A stretch of 64,000 bases of DNA, from assembly GCF_014066305.1 (NCBI RefSeq), contig NW_023501043.1:62001-126000 (forward strand). Reading direction: 5' to 3'. The notes beneath the pieces are model-generated. The model was given only the letters and a program-made list of their open reading frames with translations. It did no database searches and was not told the DNA's origin. Source of the stretch: Letharia columbiana. Taxonomy: Eukaryota > Ascomycota > Lecanoromycetes > Lecanorales > Parmeliaceae. Both the position numbers and the translations under genes were made by a program. Every line of letters begins with the position of its first letter. Position 1 is the stretch's first letter. Positions 30,529 to 43,748 of this stretch are shown in pieces.

Positions 30529-32790
30529 AGAGAGGGAGAGAAAGAAAGAGAGAGGAACAGAACGAATACAACCGATACCCGAAACTCGAACAGGGGAAAG
30601 CCCCACGACTGTGTTACCATCTATCACACCGGTTACATCCCCTCACTCTGCAGCACCAGGTGGTGTGCGAAAATAAAAAGCTCCCACAAAGGAATAGCGC
30701 CCGCTTCTTTGGGAAAGGTGTACGAGCGTCGTTACGAGATCCGTCTGGGATCCACCATGCGCAGGTCGAAGCACGACGACTGCCGAACGAATGCATTCTC
30801 TTCACTGCATTGGAGGATCGCGACTGAGGACAGGGGAGTCGGGATGGGAAAGGGGCGAAGTCCGACGGTTTGGAAGTCAATGCTGCGTACTTTGGTCGGT
30901 GGTCTGGTCGGATTGCAGAGGCTTGAGTGGGTGGTGGGGCGGTCGCGATTGGTTGGAGATGGGTTTGCGTCGGGTTCAGGTGATGGAGTCGACGAGGGCT
31001 ATTTTTGTAAACGGTAGGGATGTTTACCGAGTTACGAGATCACCAATGGGGATGTTTCGTATTTTTTTTTCATTTTTTTTTCAATAAAGGGGTTTAGTTT
31101 ATTCGTCTTAGAGCGCGATAAGCCTTGAAGCTCGATCACTGATTCACTTAGTCAGGACTGTTGTGGTTACGTTCTGGTGTCGTCCCTTTTTATTGTTTTA
31201 GTACGTTCATATACATTAGGTTTCGTCAAGGGGGTGGGGTTCTTTGGGCGAGACGATATCATCGTTACGACTCTTGTAATAACGCTGTTGACTTCTTAAA
31301 CCCTTGTTGCTGCTGCCTCGCGGTATAAGTGTAGCATCCTAATAGAGCATCGGGGTTTCGGGGTCGAGACGGGTGGGGATAGGCCTAGAAGTTTCAGAGG
31401 GTATACACTAAACCTCGCTCTATCTCACCCTCACTTCATTGCGCAGCGCGGTAATGTAACTGGACGTTCGATAGTGCTGCCGTGCTAAGACGCAAAGAGG
31501 AAACTAACTTGGGAGAAGCGATTGCCAATGCTGATGAGTTTTTTCAGAAGATATTCTAGGGGTTCCGTTGCGCTAGACATAGTCATGTGTAGTTAGTCTA
31601 TTGACTTTTTTCCCATCTGATCTTTGATAAAGGCTCTGAAAAAGGTTGCTAAACTGCCTATCGTTGGCGTTCACTCGCGCTCAGATATAGATATAGGGGG
31701 AACAAGTAGGAAGAACGGAAAATGACTGGGGATGTCACGTGAGACAGTGCAAGCAAATAGCGCTCTGAGTCACAGAGCCCAGGGCTAAATACCTGACGTA
31801 TGCGGTGTTTCGCACATGATGGATCCTTTGGTGATGCATCTTTGTGGCTTCGTAGGTACCATAGACTTCGGCTGTTTGGTTACTAATGCACTCGAACGCT
31901 GACGCTGACGCTGATCACTTCACCACTTTGCAATCGGATACCGTCCGAGAAGTCAGGGATGCTCCCAAACTTCCACGAAGGTTTCAAAACAGCACTGCTT
32001 GACAGGTGCTGTGATGTACCGGCGGCATCGGTTAAAGCGTTGGAGCTTGGCGAGGCTGGCGTGTTCGCTCCTATCATCCATGCTGTAAGTTAGCGTGTCG
32101 GCGCGGCAGGCACGAGATTGGTGCTGAGAGCGACTACGAAAGACTGGTTGTTGAGAAAGGCCTAGACGTTCATGGAACAGCAAGGACAACTTTTCATGGT
32201 GGTGATGAGGTAGTCGATTCTGTTCCTCAAACTAAATACGATTGTCTGCTCCAAGCTGATACACGCAGTGAACGTACGTTGAGATTGCAGAAATACTCGA
32301 TTTGATGGAGGAGGTTGAGGTTGACACGGCGAAGAAGATGGATCAGCGACTTTTGTGGCCATTGGCTAAGGGAGAGAAGGACTGACGGCGGACAGCCACT
32401 AAGATCTGGTGCGCCTACTGCAAGCGCCCACTGGAATCGAAGTGATTCTTCCCAACCATATATCTGCCGTCGCACCAACAAATACGTTAATCTACAATCC
32501 AGTAGTTACGAGCGAAATAGACCTTTCAGGCTAAGCCGTAACAGGCAGGTACTTTCCAATGTTAGCCTCAGATGAAAAACGCTGTCGCCAACCTCGACAG
32601 CTTCGCAATTCTCGCAAGCCTCGCCTCGCTCGGCAATTGCATGTTGGCCACGCGTGCGGTGTCATAATCTGCTCAACAATCCCAGGCTTGTTGTTATATA
32701 TCATGTAGTTTCCGCAAAATCTTGGGTTCATCACGAGGGTGCAACCACGAGTACCCCCAAGATATTGAAGGCAGTATCGACTTGCCCGCA

Positions 32791-34440
32791 ATGGACAATA
32801 TGCCAAATGAGGCAGCGCGCACACTGTCTCGACGAGGGCACACATATGCTACAGGTGCCAAGAAAACTCTCGAGAATGTCATCAATAATCTGTGGGACCC
32901 GGAAGGCAACCCTGATGGCTTCGTCAGTCTGGGAGTCGCAGAAAATGTGAAGTCTCACCTCGAACAAAGCGCGCATTACCTTGGCTAATGTACTGAACGC
33001 AGGCACTGATGCATGAAGAACTGGCAAGCTACGTCAAAGACTCCGTCCGTTCAGTCTTGTCGACATTGGCGGGCCTCTATCGCTGACTCTTTGCTATAAA
33101 GATCCAAGACCTTCAGACGCACGCTTTCACCTATGGCGATAGCTTTTACGGCAGCAAGCGCCTACGCTCCGCCATCGCCCAATTTGTGAACCATCGTTTT
33201 CAGCCTAACCAAGCTGTCAAACAGGAACATGTCGTGGCAACTGCTGGTCTGACGAACTCTCTTGAACAATTGGCTTACGCGCTTGGAGATCCGGGCGATG
33301 GCTTTTTGATTGGCAGACCATACTACACGTCGCTGCCGAAGGACTTCGGCTCGAGGGCCGGGTGAGACGAGCAATTTCGCTCGTGATTGGCCAATGGTTG
33401 CTAAGGACTCGGTAGAATCCAATCAATTGGAGTAGCCTTCGGCGACGTAGATCCGTTCAGCATGGATGCGATTTTGAAATACGAGGAAGCTCTAATTGAA
33501 GCACGGAAGGATGGTGTTCCAACGAAGGCTTTGTTTCTTTGCTCGCCGCACAACCCACTAGGTATCTGATATTCGTGAATATCTTTCTGTAATTGGTCTA
33601 ATGATCTCCAAGGTCGCTGCTATCCCAGAGAGGTCCTCGTCGGACTCATGAAATTCTGTCAACAACAAAAGATCCACTTGATCAGCGATGAGATATACGC
33701 GCTTTCCGTCTGGCAAAACCCCGAGGTGCCTGACGCCGTTACCTTTGAATCTGTCCTCTCAATTGATACATCTGGGATTATAGACCCGGGGTTGGTGCAT
33801 GTTTTGTGGGGAATGAGCAAGGTCCGTCTCATGGAGAATCCGTATCTGGTAATCCAAGACCCTGACAATGACTCTAAAGGACTTCGGAGCCAACGGCCTT
33901 CGAATAGGCTGCATCATCAGCCAACACAATCACCCACTCCTCGACGCTGTCAAGGCGAACTCGTACGGCCCCCAAACCTTTCCTTCCCGTCCTTCGCACA
34001 GCACCAACAGCTCACCTTACACCAGTCTCTTCACATACCCCCCCTCACTCTCCGACCACATAACCTCCACCCTCCTGGAAGACACCTCTTACACAGAAAC
34101 GTACATCCGCACCAACCAGCTCCGCCTCGCCGAAAACTACGCGTTCGCTACCTCCTTCCTCAAACATCACAACATCCCCTACTCCGCAAAAGTCAACGCC
34201 GCGTTCTTCCTCTGGGTTGATTTGAAACCCCTCTTTTCCAACGTCGCTACGGAGGAGGAACGGAGTAAGCAGGGGAAGGAACTGTCTGGAGCTATCATGG
34301 AGAGGTTGATGGCGAAGAAGGTATTCATCGCGAACGGAGAGGCGTTTGCGGGCGAGGAGCCGGGTTGGTTTCGCGTGGTGTTTTCGCAGCCGAGGGCGTA
34401 TGTGGAGGAGGGGTTGAGGAGGTTGATGAGTGCTTTTTAG
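32791..34440 (+). CDS. Class I/II PLP aminotransferase, ACC-synthase-like
   Basis: Six exons: 32791-32946, 33003-33044, 33102-33361, 33416-33561, 33613-33821 and 33880-34440, with introns of 51-58 nt; 457 residues. Fold-type I PLP enzyme. Motifs: GFVSLGVAEN near the N-terminus, TYGDSFYGSKRLRSAIAQF, TAGLTNSLEQLAYALGDPGD, IGRPYYTSLPKDF, LFLCSPHNPLGRCYPRE, HLISDEIYA and WGMSKDFGANGLRIG. Lys271 in SKDFG is the expected Schiff-base lysine, the last codon of exon 5. The motif set is closest to 1-aminocyclopropane-1-carboxylate synthase and related fungal aminotransferases; the reaction cannot be fixed by motif alone. Exon 2 is only 42 nt and its 3' boundary (donor GTCCGT) is the least certain junction. 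Confidence 0.86.
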
Positions 34441-36136
34441 GCGTGGGGGGGTGGAGGGGTTAGGTAGCTGGTAGAGGACTGAGGCAGTGTGGAATTAACT
34501 TTTTGTGGGCTAGGTGTATGAGACCGAAGCAGATCGCACTTTTGCCAGTACGATACGACCATAGCTCACTGGGATGACTTCACCATTTGTGTCGTTAGTT
34601 GTAGCTTGTCTGCGTGAATTATTCTCGATCGATTTCCACTTTATCCAATCGATTATACCGAAAAAATATCTATATACACAACTACAGATTATCAAATACC
34701 AAAATTTTCCGAATGTTCGACTCGTTAACGACACAAGGGCTGGGAAGCACCCGGGGCTCTATGTTGTGACTTGTGAGAGAGAGAGAGAGAGAGAGAGAGG
34801 TCAAGCCACGAGGACCCTGCAGACAGATGGAAGCGAATATGGTTTGGGTAGCGCCAGCCACCACGTTAGCGGTCCGCCGTGTTATCGTATGTGGGCCCCA
34901 CCTACATACACAACTAATGCATGTAAGTGACAGTTAGCAAGTCCTCACCCGACGCAAACGAGAGCTAAATCCAGCCTAGTCTTCTTCTTTCTCGTATCGC
35001 TTAAACCAGGTGAAGCGATGTCGAGGGTTTGAAACAAAATGAGAATTACAACTTGTTAACATATACCAATACGGCAAAGAAAAGTTCCATAACCTATACT
35101 CTTTCCATAACTTCTGGATCGTACGTCGTTATCTCAATCTCATTCAAACCGATTAAAAGCATCACCACTTACCATACTACAAACCATCATACAATAATCA
35201 GTCTCACTACAGCTTTCCTGACCGTGATCCCTATCACGACAATCTAACCCGCAACACCAAGAAGCACAACCACCTATCATACCATGAATCGTCGTGTCGA
35301 ACGTCCAAGTCTACTCAATCAATCAATCCCTCAATCAATCCCGCAGCCAAAAAAACCAGCAAACGCCTCCCGCAGCACCGCCTCCATCTCCCCCGCCGCC
35401 CCGACCAGACCAGACCCCGTCCGCCGCAGCCCTAACACAAATCGCGGTCGCTCATCCACGAACCCACCTCCACAATACCTTATCATCTGCGCACAGCTCC
35501 CTCTCCAATGCCTGCCCCCTTACTTACTCACTCTGCGATATACAGGTTCCCACAAACTCGGGCACGTGCATCGACGGTGCGCTTCGAGTCGGATGGCTGG
35601 CGGTTGACGGCGTAGATAGATGGCCGCGGAGGCGTCGACGAAAGGGCTGAGAGTGCGTGATGCCGCCGTCGTGGGCGTTGAGGGCGGGGGGGGGATTGGG
35701 AACGGCGGAGTCGATGCCGGTGTTAGCTGCTGTATGGTTTTTTTTGGAGGGGGGGTTTCTTTTGTGGGGTTTGGTGGTGTTGTTTTGCTTTGCATTGGGG
35801 GTTCCGTCGTTGGGTTTGTCACATACGTACGTTCTTGGGTTGACAATAGGCATTTTGTCGTCATCTGTTTACCTTTTTTGTTCCCTGGTAGCGTCTTCTC
35901 GGGGTGACGGAGCGGGGCGGGCGATGGATGACGAGGAGATCAGGAGCACTTGAGATTTCACTTGCAAAGTTGATGTACATAGCAAGTGCAAGATTAGAGA
36001 CAAGTATTAAGTTTTAGATTGAGAGAAAGCATATATAGGTTAGGAAGACGCCGACGCTATGCACTCATCTCACTCCATTACGCAAGTGACGGCCCCGCGC
36101 CTCCTCTCATGTGACTCCAATCCACACCATCATCAA
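34441..36136. other. Intergenic region between convergent genes
   Basis: Holds a (GA)n tract at 34775-34799 and a G/T-rich low-complexity part near 35680-35830. Frames there are low-complexity products. No gene seen. Confidence 0.4.
34775..34799. repeat. (GA)n dinucleotide microsatellite
   Basis: Twelve GA units in an otherwise mixed region. Confidence 0.9.
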
Positions 36137-39100
36137 TCAAGAACGCTTCAAACCCTTCCAGAAACCCTTCTTTTGCGGCCTCTGTCCGTAATTCTCTTCC
36201 TCGATATTATGCTTGCCGACTATGCTCAAGAAAACTTGGTCCAAGGTCGTTTGGCTGACGGAGTAATACTCAAATCCTAGCTCTTCCTTATGCACTTCCA
36301 GCATGGTGAACAACGCACCAATCCCACTACGATTGGTATCCCTGTCATTAGCGGATTGGATGATGTCCGTGCTGGTGCCTGCTGACTTTGGCTCCTCTGC
36401 GGCTGATCGACTGGCGGGTACCGAGAAGCGCAGTTGACCATGGAAGGTCTTGTCCTCGACCACTGCGCCTTCCAGATTGGCGGTGATCCATTGCTTGACC
36501 ATAATCATGTCGTCGTCGCTGGTATGTGGTGCGGTCTTCATAATCAAATGAACGTGGTAACGATCCCCATGTTTCCGCCTCAACCCCTCACTCGTGCCCA
36601 AAGCCAACATCTTCTTCCCCATGATCCCAGCCCTGTCCGCCAGGGCATCCGCCTCTTCCATAGAATGTGTTGTTAAGACCAAGCTCCTGCCTGGGACGAC
36701 TGAAGCCAGGGTCTTCCACATGACACGTTTGGCGCAAACATCCATGCCAGAAGAGGGCTCATCGAGCAAGAGCACTGAAGGGTTACCCATAAGGGCAATA
36801 CCGAGACAGAGTTTGCGCTTGTTGCCGCCGGAGAGGGCAAACGCCATGCGGTGTTGGAAGGGTCCTAGGCCTACTGCGCGAATGACTTCGCGCACATTGT
36901 GTTCCACATCGTCAACGCCGCGGACACGGGCATAAAAGCGTAAATGTTCGAGCACAGTCATTTGATCGCAGGCATCGACTTGCGGGCACACACCTAGATG
37001 GTGCCTCGCATCTGCTCGTCGCTTGCTAATTGGGATATCTTCAACGTAGATTTCGCCGCTGGTGTGTGATGGGAGTATATCGCCTCGGATGAGGGAGATC
37101 GTTGTGGATTTTCCGGCGCCGTTGGGGCCGAGGAGGGCAAAGACTTCGCCGCGCTTGACGCCAAATGTAATGTCTTGCACTGCTACGTTGCTACCATAGG
37201 CTTTGGTGATGTGTTGGACTCGAAGACCATCGTCTGGCGCAGCACTGACACGTTTGATCTCCGCCACAATTTCGTCATCGAGAGAGTCTGCCTCTTCGGC
37301 ATCGTCTGTCTTATACTGCTTGCGGCGGATTCTTGCCCAAATAGAGCCACTATCCCACCACAATAGCACTCCGAAGAGGAAGAATGATTGGCCAATGAGG
37401 TACAAAATTGGACCTCCATACAGTGTGATTTTTCCTGGATAAGAGGCAATTTGGTTGCCTTCACAGAGGATTGAGAAGACGTTGAGAGCGACGAACAGCG
37501 CCCGAATTAGGTTCCCAGCAGGAGTGATGAGTCCAATGGTAAAGTGAGTGACCAGCAGATAGCTGTCGACCTTGTTCGTCGGAGAATAGGTGAGGACGCT
37601 GAGGTACGCAATAAAGTACAGCAAGAACATGACAGCTTGTCCACCAGCGGCGAAGGCGAACGCAGCGAGCTGGGACCTCGAAAATAAAGAGATGACGTAC
37701 GAAAGCAATGTAGATGCAATACCATACAAGAACAAAACCACAAAAAGGTATTCGGCATGATACCAGGCGTCGCTGACACCTCGGAAGATAATGATTGTGA
37801 GAACGCTGGTGGCAATGACGATCATGAAATCAAAGGTTAGATACGCGGACCACAGACATACACTCCGTACGCCGTTACTGTAGTGGAGCTGCCGAACATT
37901 CCTCAAGCGCTCAAGCGTGGGGTAGAGAGCAAAGAATGCCGGATATGCAGACATTGCGAGACCGAAATATACGATCAACTGGAGCGTCTTGCCCGCAGAG
38001 GGCACCCATGGAGTGTCGAAAGCTTGATACTGACTACTGATGGAGATGTTGAGAAGCAGGTTATCCATCAAATTCTGCGTGATGGTCGCTAGAGAGATAT
38101 CTCCGTTACCCACATATGCGAAGGTAGGCGGTGATGTATCATCGCCAAGAAAGAAGCCACCAGGGGTGACATTCCCATAAAACCGGCCGATGTAGTTGTT
38201 AAAGTCCTCAAGGGTACCATTGATTGGGTGGATCGAGGACATTAGATCTGACAACCCACTGCCGCCCGAGCCGCTAGAGTTCCCACCTGGAAGTGTTGCC
38301 TCGAGTTGAGCAAGAGCCTGAGGAGATATCTTACTCGCTGGACCAACGACTATATCATAGTTTAGTTGCGTAAGGAGCGACTCGAGATTGGAAGGCGAGA
38401 CTGATTGAGTTGGGGAGCAGCCGGGGGCTGTGAAGTTTTTCAGGAACAACGTGACCAGCCCTGCAGCGATGACCGGAATCAAGAATGCCGCTGCGTATGG
38501 GACGTAGTTACGTTGGAAAACAGTCCAACGCTTGCGGAACAAGGTCAAGGCCTGACCCATCAATCCAATCCGTCTGCCAGTCTGAAGCTTCAGGCCACTA
38601 TCGCTGTCTTCTAGAGTTGAATCCTTGTCCTCCGCTACAATGACTTCTGCACTGGACTTGCCCTTGGCTTCAGGACTGCTGCTGTGGGGGAATATTGGTT
38701 GAGTTGCAGACATAGCTTCCATATCCTCCGCCACGTTGAAGAATATGTCCTCGATAGTAGGTGAACTTATCTCGTAATTTTTGATGCCATGTGTCTCCAA
38801 CAGTCGGACAAAATCTGCAGCTTGAGCTGAATTCGGCAGAGTGTACATCGTCTGATCAACCATTTCTTTAGTGGAAACACCATCCAAATGAGGAAGATCA
38901 CGGTCATCTCCGGGCGTTTTGAAGACGTGGATGCGAAAGCCGCCTCCAAGTTGGTGTTTCAGCTCCACGGCCGAGCCTTGCGCCTTGAGGCTACCACGGG
39001 AAAGAATAGCAATCTGGTCTGACAGAAGGTCGGCTTCATCCAAGAAATGAGTCGTGAATATAATTGTGCGTTTTCCACGCTCATTGAGCAACATGTTCCA

Positions 39101-41149
39101 TAGCTTCTGGCGGGCCAAAGCATCGACTCCGCTGGAACATTCATCAACGCAACAGACACGTGATCCTCCGGTGAACATCATACTCAGTTGAAGCTTGCGT
39201 TTCTGTCCTCCTGATAAAGTACCGGACTGAGCGCCAACCTTTCTGTCAAGATCGCAAGCTGCAATAAGATCATGGATCTCGGCCTTGGTTGATGGATTGT
39301 CAGTGGACTTCAGTCTATTGAATATCCGCACGTGCTCAAAAGCAGTCAAGTTATCCCAAAGAACGTTGCGTTGAGGACAAATACCCAGGCCTCCAAAACC
39401 ATCAACGGCAACAGTCCCTGATGTGACTGTGTTCAGACCAGCTATTGCCTCAAGAGTCGTCGACTTTCCACTGCCATTAGCACCGAGCAGGACCATAATT
39501 TGGCCTTGCGGTATGGTGAGGTTTAATGTGTCAACTGCCACGACCGTTTCCTTGCGTTTCCCGAATTTTGTGGCAATATTGCGCGCCCACCATGATGGCC
39601 TGTAGCACTTCGTGAAAGCTGAAAGCTGGACAGCAGCTTTGGACACTTCGGTTCCGGATGAGAGTTGGCGCCCCTTCGATGCGGTTCCGTAGAGGGCTCT
39701 CTCTACAATGGCTCCAAGGATAGGGAAGACTAGGATCTGAATTACGGAAAAGACAAAGAATGCTATTCCAGGTAACGTGGACGGATTCTGTGGAGCGGCC
39801 TTGACCAGGTTCGTGCCTTCATCTTGTCGTTCCCATCTGGCCATCAAGACCGTGAAGAAAGTATAATTCATAGGTGGAAACAGGAGACTGAGGACTGCGA
39901 CTGCGCCAGTACTAGATTTTGCTATGACCTGCGCCAACACGGCGAGAAGCAGCGATACGATTGTTGTGACTATTCCGCTCAGCTGTGCTTTGTGGAAGAA
40001 AGCTGCCCCAAAGATGGAGAATGACGACAGAGAAAGACCAGTCAAGATATTGAAAAAGACGAGGGTTGCGGCACTGGTTTTGGCGAAGACTCCGTACTTT
40101 AATATGAGGCCGATGGCAATCCAGCCTGGAAGGAACATAATGTCGAATGCGACGTGATTCGCAAGCAACCGGACCGCTTGAGGTTCCCACCGTCTTTTGT
40201 TTGGCATTGACGCTTCGATAATCTGGGTCATTCCAAGCTCTCTTTCCGATGCCATCAGTCCAACCAATTGGTATATCACCCCCACAATGCCGATGAAGAA
40301 AGCGACGGCCAGGATGTCAATGATACCCCCCATGTACCGCACACGGATCTGGTCGCTTCTCTCCTTTTGTGTTTGCGTCGTGTATGGGTATTCGTAGACC
40401 CGGTTCGGAAGAGCTGACTGATCGATAGTAGTATTCTGACCTGCAATTGCAAAGTCGATTGCATGCTGTAGAGGCAACGCGAACACTTCCTGGTCATTGT
40501 TCGCATTTGTGGTATCGATCTTGTCTCCAAGCCCTCCATCAGCCCGGAGACTGTAGTTCCAGATACCGCCAGGACCTTCTGTTGGCGAACCGTAGAATAT
40601 GGCCGCGCCATAGCATGAAGAGACACCACGAATCGAGCTCCGGCATACTGTGAGTAGGTCCTCCTGTTGCGACAAGATCTTGATCGTCACCCCATCAGCC
40701 TTGACCTGGTCCGCCACCTGGTTGATGACCGTATTGATATCACCTCCCGTAAAACCATTGTTGACGAGAGCTATGGTATTTCTTCCCCCTCCTATTGCAG
40801 TACCCAAAGCATCTGCCAGAGACCTCACTGGCGTCGCGTTGCCGATTCCATAGTGGGAAGGGGGTATGAAGAGGTTTCTCGCGTATGCTAGGAACCAGCT
40901 GAAGATGACCTGAGGGAGTTCTCCCGTCAGCGATTACTATTTTAGGGTGGGAATTGGAGCCATGTCCAGAGCACAGGGGACCCCGACAATTCTTCGGGAC
41001 TCCCAAAGACGTCTGAAGAAGGCATTTTAGGGGTGGGAAAGTCGTACCGGTAGGAGAAAGCATCGAACAGGTGTGGAGAAGGCGTGTCGAAAGAGAACGA
41101 TAAGGATATTCTTATATATTAGGGTCCACGTCTGACGAATAAAGAGCAT
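36137..41149 (-). CDS. ABCA-type full-length ABC transporter
   Basis: Two exons, 41149-41048 and 40909-36137, with a 138-nt intron; 1624 residues. Exon 1 gives the ABCA-like N-terminus MLFIRQTWTLIYKNILIVLF, then a large luminal loop after the first helix. Each half has a six-helix membrane domain and a nucleotide-binding domain. NBD1: Walker A GANGSGKST (about residue 508), signature LSGGQKRKLQ, Walker B ending CVDECSSGVD, switch THFLDEADLL. NBD2: Walker A GPNGAGKST (about 1294), signature LSGGNKRKL, Walker B LLLDEPSSGMD, switch THSMEEADAL. This domain order and the interrupted signature LSGGN in NBD2 are typical of subfamily A, which moves lipids. The usual Pro after Walker B Glu in NBD1 is Cys. 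The unspliced frame begins without exon 1, which the splice supplies. Confidence 0.95.
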
Positions 41150-41399
41150 GGTTTGAGCTGGTGTGTGGCTTTCAGTCCTTCTTGACTACCGTCTTCTATT
41201 GAATTTCAGAATTTGAAGTCTGGTTCGCACAGAGACATGGCTCGAATCGTTTGAATGAAAGAGCGATGAAGGACGATGTATATATGTACCCTGATATAGG
41301 CGATCTTTACGGGGAAGGATTCTATGGCTCCTGCGATTCCTGCAAGATTTACTCTTGCTGTTGTATTGTCCGTGACGCATCAGCTCAGCGTCACCAGGG
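41150..41399. other. Promoter of the ABC transporter and transposon flank
   Basis: Non-coding as far as I can see. It lies between the ABC transporter start codon and the left terminal inverted repeat. Confidence 0.45.
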
Positions 41400-41400
41400 G

Positions 41401-41440
41401 TGCAAAAGTGACGAGGCCAACTAGGCTGGATTTGGACATA
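41401..41440 (+). repeat. Left terminal inverted repeat of the Tc1/mariner relic
   Basis: Reverse-complementary to 42834-42870 apart from a 3-base gap and a few substitutions. Confidence 0.85.
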
Positions 41441-41554
41441 GCTTCTCCAGACCAAACTGGCTACATTTCTGCTATTCTACCACTACCAGATCACCAAGTA
41501 GCTGATTTAATACCCTTGCCACTGTTATTTATAAGTTATAAACAGCGTTCCGGC

Positions 41555-42590
41555 ATCTTATTAATCCGTTTCTGGATTTCTTCTAGAGAAATCTCCTCCC
41601 ACTCCTCGAGAATGACTCTTTTCAAATTATTCTTATTCTTCCACTTCCTACGACGTACCCTTTGCTTTAGAATGTTCCACACGGCTTCTATGGGATTGAG
41701 ATCCGGTGATTGGGCTGGATGTTCAGGTCTCGATATTATGCTTCTGTTTATACGCCCGTGCGTAATTCGCTGATTGAGTGCCGTGACTTGGGTTATTATC
41801 CTTCTGAAGAATGCACTTCCTATTAGTTTTCCGCTTAACTTCCCGTATCTCTTTGAGATGTGACGGAAGGATCTTCTTGGTATAGAATATCTGAGTTATA
41901 GAGTTTTCTTTTGGTTGTACTTCGACGTCGTGAGGCTCGGCTGTAAGCCATGTTGGTAACGTTCGCTCTGGTAAAATTGCTCTTCGACTCTTTTTCGTTG
42001 TTTGGGAGGGCGTTTTCTCTTAGGCATCCACTGTACGTCAACATTCAACTCCGGAACGTCGTCGAGATCGTTGTAGAAAATCAAGTCCCCTTTGTGATGA
42101 TAGGAGACAAAAGCTGACATATGCAGAACTACTCCTTCGAGCGGCGGTATCTCAGCTACGTTTTCGGGGGCATAGGCTGGTCTGGACCTCCTCTCTGAGT
42201 GTGTAATCTGCTTTTATAGCAGTAGGGTCCACGTGGGCCTCATCGGTCCAGCCTATAAAAGCCCAAAAGTGTTCCACTGTCTCATCTCCATGGTCATGCC
42301 CATAATCCTGCCTAGTTTCCTTATTTGACTGAGATACCCACTTGGATTTGGCCTTTTGTACATCTTGGCATTGTGTTTTCTCGTAAGGAGTGAGTTTTGT
42401 AAGCATCTGACAGTATATTCTAAAGAGAAAATCTCGATTTGCCGTTTATAGCCTTCGTTACGGGCCTCGTTCTTCGGATCCAGTATTGCCGTAAGCTTTT
42501 CGTCTGGGATTTTGGAGGTCGTCCCGTACGAAATGCACCAATCCTTCGATAACAGGCTTCCGGAACAACTTGACGTCTCATTTTGAGCCA
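41555..42590 (-). pseudogene. Tc1/mariner transposase pseudogene (DDE superfamily)
   Basis: Pieces in several frames line up with a DDE transposase of the fungal Tc1 type: KAKSKWVSQSNKETRQDYG, then FIGWTDEAHVDPTA (first catalytic Asp), a segment rich in Lys/Arg/Pro, QKDNNPSHGTQ (second Asp) and HPAQSPDLNPIEAVWNILKQ (third acidic residue), ending in WEEISLEEIQKRINKMPER. The three acidic residues survive, but at least three frame changes and several stops separate them, so no functional enzyme is made from this copy. Confidence 0.85.
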
Positions 42591-42833
42591 TCTTTCTGCT
42601 GTGGCTTTGGGAATACCCTCTTATTTAAAGACTAGTCGTAAAGATTTAATACCTTATATATCGACTACTTTAAAGAGTTCGTCTTTTTGACGGTATCGCC
42701 CTCCGGCGCTCTTTTTGGACCGGTTTTTTATGGGTTTGTGGTGGAGTGTGTGGTGGAGCCATGTAGTAGAATAATGTAGAAATTGAGAAATCAATGTTGT
42801 TGGCAATAATGGTAGTGCGGGTTGCTATGTGAT

Positions 42834-42870
42834 TACGTCCAAATCCGGCCTAGTTGGCCTCTCTTTTGCA
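42834..42870 (-). repeat. Right terminal inverted repeat of the Tc1/mariner relic
   Basis: Reverse complement matches 41401-41440 with a 3-base gap and a few substitutions. Confidence 0.85.
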
Positions 42871-43748
42871 CTGGTCAGCGTATTCGTTCCCCGGCCGGCC
42901 TCGGCTCGGATCAGTCTGACATTGAAGGCTTGGCAGTACGAAGACACAGAAGCTTTCTGACAACGAAACAGTAGATGATGATGCTGTATGTGAATGTGGC
43001 TAAGAATTGCTTCAGCGCTGCAGCGTTGAACAGAAATCCTACTTCATCGTCACAGCTACCTTTTGGAACAGTAGTACCTAGGTAAAAAGTACCATGAAAA
43101 CGGGCCTTGGTGCTCGCGTAGCCGGCAGCACCCGGGGACAAAAAATCGCAAGGAACCCTGGAAGCTGGCCATTATAGTGCCTTTAGGGAATATCCGCACT
43201 TTTGTTCTACCCTGTGTTTGCGGTGATGCTAATTATATTACTAGTATTAGGTTCGATGATATATAAGACTAGAGCGAAAAAGGTACCGTAGGATTAGAAG
43301 CAATGAAAATGCCGGGCTACTGATTGGTCCCTCGGGTGCTCCTTAATTCCGACATCCGTGTTCCGATGTGCTTAGCTGCGTGTCGCAATATTATAACACG
43401 ATGGGCCGATCCTGTTACCAGGCACAATTATCTTGCGGTTTAATCCACTTTCCAGCACCCAGTGTGACAAACACGGCCACTGGGGCAGCCAGCATCAGGA
43501 CAGACAACACTTCGCACAGATCTCGGCCCCTCAAGTTTCGAATCCTGGACAAGGTCCTAATCCATTTACAATCAACCCCAGTCAGTATACCACGAGGATA
43601 GAGACTACCGCAGAAGCAATACACGAAGCAGAAATACTTTCTTTGACCTACCCCGTCCTGCGCCAAGTTGTGATCCCTTGATCACTTTAATAGTTTTCTT
43701 CTCATCAACTACATCAACGGACAGCTTCAAGTCTTCGGACCAACCAAT
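42871..43748. other. Intergenic region upstream of SGT1
   Basis: Short frames without motifs. The last 70 bases are a pyrimidine-rich leader before the SGT1 ATG. Confidence 0.4.

Larger units (their letters stand above)
30240..32790. other. Long intergenic region
   Basis: Contains a GGT tract, a GA microsatellite at about 30485-30525 and otherwise only short frames without motifs (for example minus 32531-32845 and 31953-32189). No gene is supportable. Confidence 0.4.
41400..42870 (-). mobile_element. Decayed Tc1/mariner-family DNA transposon
   Basis: About 1.47 kb with terminal inverted repeats of about 37-40 bp: left at 41401-41440, right at 42834-42870. They share TGCAAAAG, a gap of three bases, then AGGCCAACTAGGC and GGATTTGGAC, with two transitions. 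Between them on the minus strand is a broken transposase. No clean TA target duplication is visible beyond the repeats, so the true ends may lie some bases further out. AT-rich, TpA-rich pieces near 42610-42680 suggest mutation by RIP. Confidence 0.85.

Noticed and set aside
29827..30627. Long minus-strand frames of 200-266 residues
   Set aside because: Most of their length is translated GA and triplet repeats (Ser-Leu runs, poly-Thr, poly-His). Only the 73-residue end at 30018-30239 looks like a protein.
32791..34440. Biosynthetic gene cluster around the aminotransferase and the ABC transporter
   Set aside because: No backbone synthase, P450 or pathway regulator lies nearby; the neighbours are housekeeping genes.
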